The notes beneath the pieces were generated by a model. That model was not told where the DNA came from, made no database searches, and saw nothing but the letters and a program-made list of their open reading frames with translations. Positions 1 to 43,200 of a DNA stretch of 64,000 nt are shown one piece after another. Each line of letters opens with the position of its first letter. Position 1 is the stretch's first letter. This DNA comes from Petrolisthes cinctipes (Eukaryota > Arthropoda > Malacostraca > Decapoda > Porcellanidae), in NCBI GenBank assembly GCA_033782935.1, contig JAWQEG010001342.1, positions 92,293 to 156,292 of the forward strand, read 5' to 3'. The translations under genes were made by a program, and so were the position numbers.

Positions 1-1929
1 TATCACAATACAAAAAGTTAGTTGACAAAAGGAAAGTATGATAGAAAAAGTGAAAGGAAACTAAGAGAGGGATTAGAAAGATTAAAATAGTTATTAGAAG
101 AGTGAGATCAGTCTCTGCGCAATACAGCGGTAGAGAAAATGTAAGACATTGAAAATAAAGAAGAATTACCATCTGAAAGAAAAGGGTTTGAAAAAATAAG
201 TTAATTGGACTAGGCCAGGAAAAGTACATTAGTCATTTAAAGGAAAATTAGACATGGATAAGAAAACGTATACAAAGCTGGTTTTTTAACCATTAAACCA
301 CAGGTGATGACTATTATGTCGTCACGACCAACAAGTGGTGGTGATTGCGGGTGACGACATACAGTATGTCGTCAATGCTCTTTTCAAATTTGCACAGCTT
401 CCAACTACTGTAATTTGATTTTTTCACAATAGATGGTAGCCTTGGCTGACCACCAAGCCACAAGTCACTGCCTTATCTTGGTCCAACCCCACTCAGTCTA
501 GCCAACGCGCTGAGTGTGTGAGGACAGAATCTATTGTCAAAGAGTGTAAAAGTGCACTTTTAGTGGTGGTCATTTTGAGCTAGCTACCCATCCTACAGAT
601 GTCCTTATAGTTTTCACAAGTACATCAGGAGACATCGCCAACGGCCACAGCACGTTGAAAACACCGCTTCTCGTCCCGTCCAGGAGACGGCTAAAGGTTT
701 ATACTTCAATATCATTTATCAATGTAGGTTTAGTGGATTATAAGCTACTAGCCGACAAAGGTTTTGTTTCCGTTTGGTAAAATATGCCCGTGCTGGAGAG
801 CGTACACACGCGAACACGTTTTAAGGGTTAAGAGGAAGGCAGGACAGGACCATGAAATAAGTTTTTTTTATTAAAAGGAAAGTAGATTAACTTCATCATG
901 GAGTTACTAAGATATTGTCAGCTAAAGCTTCCTCCAAACTATGCAACAAAACAGATCATGCACCAACACACATACTACTGCCACATCAACTCTCCAGATT
1001 GAGTTCTACATGGCAAGTTGTTGGACTCATATTACAGCTGGGAAGTCGCAAAACTAGGTTTTAAAGGTCCAATTCTTATTCTTTAGGCTGCTTCCTTTAT
1101 GTGTTGCTACAGGGAATCATCAATATCTATATCCTCTAGACCTTGGCCAACCTGGTATGAATATACAAGTTATGATCTGCAAATTTGGCATATGGGTTTA
1201 TGGTAGGGCACCCTTCCTGACACCAACCCCTCCTATTGATCTAGGCATGGGATGTAATGGTATAATTACAGCGATAACATTTTGGTTAAGAGGAGGCTAT
1301 GGATACCCTTGAATTGGCACCCATCAGAATAAGGAAGAGGGAACATGCTTGCAGATTAGTAACTGTTGTTTTCATGTTTATTCCAGTACAGATAGTAGTA
1401 CAGGTGATTCTGAGGCAACAGAGGGTAGATCTTGTTGCACACTCTCACCTCCACTTGACTGACAGACTGTAGTTAACTGTTGACAAGTGGGGAGAGGCAT
1501 CCTAACTCATTTATCCCCCTCAAACCCGAAGAGGAGAGTGACAGACTGTGACTCCTCAACTTGCTTTGCTTCCTGTGAGCATTATCATAGGCTACTGTCC
1601 TTTGGCTCCTCTCTGTGTACATATTCATCTGCCCCACAGCACCATATGCTTCCTCCCTGTGGTCTCTATATGGATTCAACCTGGTAGACCCTCTTGAGGT
1701 TCAGTCATGGTCAAAAGTCCTGCATCACCTTTGAATGAAATGGTCTCGAAAATTGATATGCAACTATAGCTGATGGTTCCTGTAATTCTGGTTTAAAGGA
1801 TTCATTCAAGTGACATGCTTTCATTTACCTGATCCAGGACTTTCGACCCTGACTGCACCACGAGACCTTCTTCCTTCCATTGACCCGCTCTGGTTATGAC
1901 TTCTCCCCCAGCAGCATCCAACGCGGCTA
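1..1929. other. Probable last-intron sequence of GSS, no gene seen
   Basis: AT-rich DNA with no exon-like segment. An 11-base perfect inverted repeat (tatgtcgtcac at 315-325, its complement at 351-361) makes a small hairpin. Fragments of the foldback repeat (cctccaaact) occur near 930. Confidence 0.5.
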
Positions 1930-2400
1930 TCTATCTATAGCTCTGATGCCTCGTTCCCTCCGGGAACTCCCCCCAAGGGGATGGCCACGGCAGAAGTCTC
2001 TCCAGTTTTCCCTGTTCCAACACTCCCTCCTTACTTGGTCAAGCCCTACTCTGCCCCTCACATTTCTCTCCTTTTCACACTCTTCCACTCTGTTCTGCCA
2101 TCTAACCGGAGGTCTGCCTCTCACACCAGGTCCCACAACTTTCACATCCATACAGCTTCTTTACAAACTCCTCACCTTGCATTCTCTCTACATGTCCAAA
2201 CCACCTCAGTGTATTATGCTTCACTCTTTCAACCACTCCACACTCAATATCAATTGCCTTCTCACTCACACACATCTCTCATACACACTCTCATTACTCT
2301 CTCCATCCCACCTAGAAACTACACATGCTCCTCTCAACGCAGCAAGTTCTGTAGAACTTTTCATAGGCAAATCAGACCACTTTTTTCATTACACTGCAAA
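1930..2400 (-). pseudogene. Non-LTR retrotransposon relic (reverse transcriptase C-terminus)
   Basis: On the minus strand the decayed frame contains GVRGRPPVRW, then RRECWNRENWRDFCRGHPLG, then RRERGIRAIDR. This is the conserved 3' end of ORF2 in a non-LTR element family also present at 3.9, 11.5/13.2, 16.1 and 48.4 kb. It is 5'-truncated and broken. Confidence 0.7.
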
Positions 2401-2904
2401 TCCTTGTAAAAAAAGATAATAAGGTGGCCACAGAGGCAGTTCCTCCTTGGCATGCAACAAAATTTCAGGACACAATCTCACGGCCAGTAAAGGAGATCCC
2501 CAGTTGACAAAACACTATGCTAACCACTCATATAATTTAGTCAACAAAATGGAGGCTAGTAATTCCTCCAAACTGTGCCCGGAAACAAACTTCATGTACT
2601 ATTGTGGACAAAAATTTCATTCCACTCAAGAGTGACTCCTACAGTTATCTCACCTTTATTTTCATGTACTCTTATGATGTTATTGCTTTAATTTGTGGGT
2701 TGACACTTTAATGGAAGTTAGAGGCTGCTTCCTGATTAATATATAAGAAAAATATGCAGTTCACTGTTAGAGAAAAGTAGTCAAATGTTTACTAAAGTAA
2801 CCCCTATGTGGAAAGAAATTATTGTTCACAATAGTACATTTCCTTACGTGATGTAGCAGCCTCCAATTTGCGAACATAATCTAATTCCCCTCCCTCTTTC
2901 TTAC
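2401..2904. other. Intron of GSS with foldback-repeat fragments
   Basis: Contains pieces of the GGAGGCTACTGATTCCTCCAAACTGT foldback family, one forward (near 2552) and one reverse (near 2858). No coding signal. Confidence 0.4.
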
Positions 2905-36635
<33,731 letters not shown>

Positions 36636-36670
36636 CAATAATAACACTATATTTTATTTTACTTTATTAT

Positions 36671-36680
36671 ACTTTATAGG
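36671..36680 (-). promoter_or_regulatory. Possible TATA box of GSS
   Basis: The minus strand reads CCTATAAAGT here, about 40 bases before the candidate ATG. The surrounding DNA is AT-rich, so a chance match is quite possible. Confidence 0.3.
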
Positions 36681-37389
36681 GTAACCCCACGACAATAATA
36701 AATACCCTCCTCCTTCTTTCTTGGCTCCTCTCAGCACTATAATGATGACTGGGCTATTATAATGACATCCCCTGGCCCCAACTCATACAGCTGTGTGGAA
36801 TTATAACAGTCTGTCACGTAACCAACTAACTATTGTGTATCCATCTCCCACTGTTGCCAGGGGTTGCAGGGCAGCAGTGTTGCCAAGTCTGCATGACGAA
36901 ATTTCCCCAACTATCACATCAGAATTTCCCTTTTTACCTCAAAAATTCCCTGTGTATTCTTTAAAGATAGTTGTATATTTACCCTCTACTTGATTGATAT
37001 TCCGTCTGGTAGAAATTTTCCCATTTACTTTTGAGCAATCTTTATATATTTTTTTATTGATATCTCTAATTCTCCATATCTAAAGAAAATTCCCCATACT
37101 TGGCAACACTGTCGGGCAGGTCTGCTTGACGAAATTTTTCCATCTTCAACATCACAATTTCCCTTTTTACCTCAACTTCAACATTACAACTTCCCTGTTT
37201 ACCTCTAAATTTACATGTTTATTATATACTGTATGTATAGGTCTGTGGTTTACCATCTTCTTGATAGTTCGTCTGGTTGAAATTTTCCCATTTACTCTTA
37301 TTAAAAACAATCTTTATATAATTTCCCCATTAATACCTCTAATTCCCCATGTCTGGAAAAATTCACCATGTTTGACAACTCTGCTCACC
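36681..37389. other. Intergenic region upstream of GSS
   Basis: Contains two related blocks around 36890-37100 and 37125-37380 (ttgacgaaatttttcc..., cccatttactcttatt..., tctaattccccat...), a diverged ~245-base duplication. No gene. Confidence 0.45.
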
Positions 37390-38090
37390 GGGGGTGCTGA
37401 TGGTATAGTGGTTAGCACACTCGCCTGGCATGCGAGAGATCCCGGGTTCAATTCCTGGGTCAGTGGAATTGTTGGACAATTTTCCCAGCCCCCAATGTCC
37501 CTGTTCACCTAGCAGTAAATAGGTACCTGGCTACAAGAGCAAGGATAACATGCTACCTTGTAAGCTGGGGGAAGATGTGTTGATGGCTAAAAGAAGATGT
37601 GTTGATGTAAAAACTACCCAGCACACTTCTCAACTACCCAGCACACACTGGTGAGGGAAGATGTGTTGGTGCAAATTACCCAGCACACCTCTCAACTACC
37701 CAGCACACACTGGAAAGGGAAGATGTGTTAATGTAAACTACCCAGCACACATCTCAACTACTCAGCAACACACTGGTGAGGGCTGGTTCTATCCAGAAAT
37801 GAGGAATCTGGCATCCTCTACCACACCCTGGCCTGTTCTGTCTGTCTCCTTACTATCTCTCATTCCTTCTGGGTAGCTGACGAGATCGCCTGATTGGGTG
37901 GCGAAGACTACAGACGGTGGGAATGTTGGCCCAGGGATACATGCCCGTGAGCCAGCAGTTCCTCGTCTGCTGCCTTTGAAGGAACAGATCTCACTATCAC
38001 CCTGACTCCCATTTGGGGGTCCGAGCATCTGCACGGCCTCGGTCAACCAGACTCGGGGCTGTTCGGCCAGACAGTTGCAACAACAACTCT
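37390..38090 (+). mobile_element. tRNA-headed SINE family A, full copy
   Basis: The head at about 37394-37466 has A box tggtatagtggttagcac, anticodon-type arm ctcgc-ctggcat-gcgag (GGC, Ala-like) and B box gggttcaattcc. The body includes gttcacctagcagtaaatag, which I associate with decapod SINEs, and a 67-base internal tandem repeat. The tail ggctgttcggccagacag plus caacaacaac equals the 3' end of the LINE at 39.0-39.5 kb. Confidence 0.8.
37610..37780. repeat. 67-base tandem repeat inside SINE A
   Basis: Units of actacccagcacacttctcaactacccagcacacactggtgagggaagatgtgtt type, about two and a half copies. The second SINE copy (44.5-45.1 kb) has only one unit. Confidence 0.75.
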
Positions 38091-38204
38091 GCTCACCCCA
38101 CATGGACCCTGTGCATGGGCCCCTACTACTACTGTCTCATTCCTTGCACTGGCACCAACCTCGTCTACACCATGTCCCCCGAAGAAAATCATGTTGGCTT
38201 TAAG

Positions 38205-38293
38205 GGTCATATTCAAGAACATTCATGGAGTATACGACGGCTCTGTTGTTTGTCTATAGAGCCATTGTATGCACCACAAACGTTCTTGAAGTC
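38205..38293. mobile_element. Palindromic hairpin MITE, family B copy 2
   Basis: Arms ttcaagaacattcatggagt / caaacgttcttgaa with central tttgtctatagagcc, like the copies at 48.1 and 59.1 kb. Confidence 0.7.
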
Positions 38294-38699
38294 TCCATCA
38301 CTACTCAAGTGATCATATAAGCATATAAATGTAGTAAAGATATGTAAAGATTAGTGGTTTGAAGGATTTGAAAGGATTTGTTTGGTTGTGTTCCAAGTAG
38401 GATATACCATGTTATGATCAGGTGGCATGTAGACTTGGAAGAATAAATGGGGAGAAAGCGGGGAAAACAAATGAACTTATTTAATTTCAGTCCGAAACCC
38501 ATGCCTGACATACCTATATCGCAAAAGATTATCCCCATTACCCCCACTCACCCCCCCCCCCACTTCTCACATCTTCACTATACTGTATACCTCCACTAAC
38601 CACACTAACATCTCTTCCGCAACGATCACTACCCACTACACATCACCATTACTCCCACTTCACACATTAACCTACCCCCATTAACCTAATTAGATAGAG
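38294..38699. other. Intergenic, no gene seen
   Basis: Includes a C-rich run near 38551 and pyrimidine-rich sequence. Confidence 0.4.
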
Positions 38700-38895
38700 C
38701 AACTCTGTCTCGTAGGTGGGCTTGTTGGCCCGGGGATGCATGCTCGTGAGCCAGCAGTTCCTCGTCTGCTGCCTTCGAAGAAACAGATCTCACTATCACC
38801 CTGACTCCCATTTGGGGGTCCGAGCATCTGCGTGGCTTCGGTCAACCAGACTTGGCACTGCTCGGATAGACAGTCTGGGGAACTACAACAATACG
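38700..38895 (+). mobile_element. SINE family A, 5'-truncated copy
   Basis: Matches the distal body and tail of the 37.4 kb copy: gagccagcagttcctcgtct, catttgggggtccgagcatc, ggtcaaccagact, gacagtctggggaactacaacaa. Confidence 0.75.
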
Positions 38896-38984
38896 TGTGT
38901 TGGAGTACAAAGATGTGTGGAGGATAATAAAGTTGTAGGTAATCTATGGGTAGTACTGAATATGCATATCCTCCCTTCCCCGCA

Positions 38985-39530
38985 AAGACAGAGTCCACCT
39001 GGCCAGGTTGAGAAGCGGCCACCATCCGGCTCTTCTGACATATCAAAAGAAACTAGATAGAGCCATCACAGATACCTGCCCAGGGTGCAACACAGCACCC
39101 CATTCTATTAAACACATTATGGAAGACTGCAACGAACACAACGACACTCGCCAACAACACAAGATACACTCACTGAGGGCACTGTGGGAAAGCCCGGTTC
39201 AAGCCATAGCCTTCCTCAAGAACTCGGGGCTGTTCGGCCAGACAGCTTGAGGAACTTCAACAACAACAACTGTAACTGCCATCATCAGGCTCTTCTGACA
39301 TATAAAAAGAAACTAGATGGAGCCATCACAGATACCTGCCCAGGATGCAACACAGCACCCCATTCTATTAAACACATTATGGAAGACTGCAATGCACACA
39401 ACGACACTTGCCAACAACACAAGATGCACGCACTGAGGGCACTGTGGGAAAGCCCGGTTCAAGCCATAGCTTTCCTCAAGAGCTCATGGCTGTTCGGCCA
39501 GACAGCTTGAGAAACTTCAACAACAACAAC
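38985..39530 (+). pseudogene. LINE 3' ends, two tandem truncated copies
   Basis: Each copy encodes LRSGHHPALLTYQKKLD or part of it, then TDTCPGCNTAPHSIKHIMED, a CxxC-H-C zinc-knuckle as found at the end of some LINE ORF2 proteins, then ALWESPVQAIAFLK and GLFGQTA and a stop. Each ends in a short caacaacaac tail. The second starts about 39285. Both are 5'-truncated. Confidence 0.75.
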
Positions 39531-39899
39531 AACAACTGTAACCAGTAGCCAACATCTTCACTATTGTCTACCCTTTACTGTATGGGTAAAGGTCAGATAC
39601 TGTGTAGATGAGGCCATCACTACCCATACACATTTACTATCCCTCAGATCAGATGTCTATTTGGGCGGGGCATTCCCTTCCCACCCATTTTATTACTGAT
39701 AGCAAGAGTCATGGGTGTGGTGGAACTGCCTGGGGAACATGTTCCAGGACATCCTTCACGCTGGGTCGATGTTTCTGGATAATCTTTTCCAAACAATCTG
39801 GTCCTGTGCCTCCTGCCTGGTTCTAGGTGATTTGGATTTGATTTTCCATTGGATTTTGTATGGTTTTGCTGGCCACCCTCCCTCCCCATTTATCTGACC
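39531..39899. other. Intergenic, no gene seen
   Basis: Short open frames on both strands without family motifs. Confidence 0.4.
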
Positions 39900-40105
39900 T
39901 TGGATTGATTGATTGATTGATATTCGGCGCCGCAACAGCGAGGTCATATAGCGCCAGAGAAAGGTGATAGAGAGATGTGACAGCAAGCAAGAAGGAAATA
40001 AAATGAAAAGAGGGACAGTTGAAGAACTGAAAGGGAGTGGATGGGACCGAATGGGTGCCAAAACCCTTAACGTATTGCTCACATCACTGTAGGCAATACC
40101 CTTCT
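39900..40105 (+). repeat. Dispersed repeat family D, copy 2
   Basis: Starts with (gatt)n then ggcgccgcaacagcgaggtc, gcgccag, ccaaaacccttaacgtattg and gtaggcaatacc, the same series as at 4350-4535. It ends about 165 bases before the basic repeat-protein gene. Confidence 0.65.
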
Positions 40106-40270
40106 ACGAAGGTAGAGGTTGTGCGTATTGCTCCCCAGTGATGACGTTCCCCATCAGTGGCTGGGTTACCATCCTTAATTCATCACTCGACATTAATTAA
40201 ACTGTTTCATTTTTAATTCTGATAGAAAGCCAAATTTCATTTTATAATATTTCAAAATAAAGGTTAAACT

Positions 40271-43200
40271 ATGGCTTCACGTAGAATGTTGGTGGTGATA
40301 TTCTTGGCGTGTATGGTGGTAGCAGGGGTGGGTGGTGAGGCTGAGTTTGCATTTCCAACTCTCCTTGCCCCCGACAACACCGCTCTTGACACCAAGGTAG
40401 CCTCTGCTGAGACCGAGGGTTCTCCTGCCACCAAGAGTGATGGGGATGAATTTTATTTCCCTAGTCTGTTCATTCCTCCCAATATAAACGATGAGAAAAA
40501 TAAGGTGAGGACCAGTGCTAGTGGGAAAGGTGTTCATATCCCTGCCCCTGATCACACTTTTGGTAGCCCCAAAGCTTCTTCCAAAAGAAAACCCCGCACC
40601 AAAGCAAAGACACTTTTGAAAAAGAGAAAGACCCCCCTCCTCAAAAAAAAGACCCCATCCAAGGGAAAGAGGGCCTCAAAGTTTGTGAAACCAAAACGTT
40701 TCAGACCTTCCAAAGGAAGGCCTCCAAAGAAAAGGAGACCATCCAAGGGAAAGAAACCCATGAAGGGAAAGAAACCCATGAAGGGAAAGAGACCCACCAA
40801 GGGTAAGAAACTAATGAAGGGAAAAAGACCAATAAGGAGAAAGAGACCCACAAAGGGAAAGAAACCCATAAAGAGACCCGGTAAGGGAAAGAGACCCGGT
40901 AAGGGAAAGAAACCCACCAAGGGTAAGGGAAAGAGACCCACCAAGGGAAAGAGGCCCACCAGGGGTAAGGGCAAGAGGCCCATAAGGAGAAAGAGACCCA
41001 CTAAGGGTAAGGGCAAGAGGCCCACCAAGGGTAAGGGAAAGAGGCCCACCAAGGGTAAGGGCAAGAGGCCCACCAAGGGTAAGGGCAAGAGGCCTACCAA
41101 GGGTAAGGGCAAGAGGCCTACCAAGGGTAAGGGTAAGAGGCCCATAAGGAGAAAGAGACCCACCAAGGGTAAGGGAAAGAGACCCACCAAGGGTAAGAGA
41201 CCCACCAAGGGTAAGGGAAAGAGACCCACCAAGGGCAAGGGAAAGAGACCCACAAAGGGTAAGGGCAAGAGGCCCATAAGGAGAAAGAGACCCACCAAGG
41301 GTAAGGGAAAGAGACCCACCAAGGGTAAGAGACCCACCAAGGGTAAGAGACCCACCAAGGGTAAGGGTAAGCGACCAACCAAGGGTAAGGGTAAGAGACC
41401 CACCAAGGGTAAGGGAAAGAGGCCCATAAGGAGAAAGAGGCCCACCAAGGGTAAGGGAAAGAGGCCCATAAGGAGAAAGAGACCCACCAAGGGTAAGGGA
41501 AAGAGACCCACCAAGGGTAAGGGAAAGAGACCCACCAAGGGTAAGGGAAAGAGACCCACCAAGGGTAAAGGAAAGAGGCCCATAAGGAGAAAGAGACCCA
41601 CCAAGGGTAAGGGAAAGAGGCCCACCAAGGGTAAGGGAAAGAGACCCATAAGGAGAAAGAGACCCACCAAGGGTAAGGGAAAGAGACCCACCAAGGGTAA
41701 GGGAAAGAGGCCCATAAGGAGAAAGAGACCCACCAAGGGTAAGGGAAAGAGACCCACCAAGGGTAAGGGAAAGAGACCCACCAAGGGTAAGGGAAAGAGA
41801 CCCATAAGGAGAAAGAGACCCACCAAGGGTAAGGGAAAGAGATCCACCAAGGGTAAGGGTAAGAGACCCATAAGGAGAAAGAGACCTACCAAGGGAAAGA
41901 GACCCACCAAGGGTAAGAGACCCACCAAGGGTAAGGGCAAGAGACCCATGAGAAAGAGACCCACCAAGGGTAAGAGACCCACCAAGGGTAAGAGACCCAC
42001 CAAGGGTAAGGGCAAGAGACCAATGAGAAAGAGACCCACCAGGGGTAAGAGACCCACCAAGGGTAAGGGCAAGAGACCCATGAGAAAGAGACCCACCAAG
42101 GGTAAAAGACCCACCAGGGGTAAGAGACCCACCAAGGGTAAGAGACCCACCAAGGGTAAGAGACCCACCAGGGGTAAGAGACCCACCAAGGGTAAGAGAC
42201 CCACCAGGGGTAAGGGCAAGAGACCCATAAGGAGAAAGAGACCCACCAAGGGTAAGAGACCCACCAAGGGTAAGAGACCCACCAGGGGTAAGGGCAAGAG
42301 ACCCATAAGGAGAAAGAGACCCACCAAGGGTAAGAGACCCACCAAGGGTAAGAGACCCACCAGGGGTAAGAGACCCACCAAGGGTAAGAGACCCACCAGG
42401 GGTAAGAGACCCACCAAGGGTAAGAGACCCACCAGGGGTAAGGGCAAGAGACCCATAAGGAGAAAGAGACCCACCAAGGGTAAGAGACCCACCAAGGGTA
42501 AGAGATCCACCAGGGGTAAGAGACCCACCAAGGGTAAGAGACCCACCAGGGGTAAGAGACCCACCAGGGGTAAGAGACCCACCAAGGGTAAGGGCAAGAG
42601 ACCCATGAGAAAGAGACCCACCAAGGGTAAGGGTAAGAGACCTATAAGGAGAAAGAGACCCACCAAGGGCAAGAGACCCATGAGAAAGAGACCCACCAAG
42701 GGCAAGAGACCCATGAGAAAGAGACCAACCAAGGGTAAGAGACCCACAAGGGGTAAGGGCAAGAGACCCATGAGAAGGAGACCCACCAAGGGTAAGAGAC
42801 CCACCAGGGGTAAGGGTAAGAGACCCATGAGAAAGAGACCCACCAGGGGTAAGGGTAAGAGACCCACAAGGGGTAAGGGCAAGAGACCCATGAGAAAGAG
42901 ACCCACCAAGGGCAGGAGACCCACCAAGGGCAAGAGACCCATGAGAAGGAGACCCACCAAGGGCAAGAGACCCATGAGAAAGAGACCCACCAAGGGTAAG
43001 GGCAAGAGACCCTCCAGGGCAAAGAGACCAACACCCTCAAGGGCTAAGAGACCAAGACCTTCCAGGAGACCCTCCAGGGCTAAGAGACCAAGACCTTCCA
43101 GGAGGAGACCCTCCAGGGCTAAGAGACCAAGAAGGAGACCCTCCAGGGCTAAGAGACCAAGACCTTCCAGGAGGAGACCCTCCAGGGCTAAGAGACCAAG

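Noticed and set aside
1880..2419. 179-codon plus-strand open frame
   Set aside because: It is the antisense of a retrotransposon relic; the recognisable motifs are on the minus strand.
1..2904. Terminal GSS exon
   Set aside because: I looked on the minus strand for a GHLLRTK-like and AAGVAVLD-like segment and found none, so the end is probably outside the window.
37394..37466. Functional tRNA-Ala gene
   Set aside because: A and B boxes and the anticodon arm are there, but the acceptor ends do not pair and the sequence continues into a SINE body repeated at 45.0 kb.
40730..43005. Neuropeptide precursor with repeated GKR amidation/cleavage sites
   Set aside because: Cutting at every KGKR would leave two- to four-residue pieces, and no longer peptide is repeated between sites.
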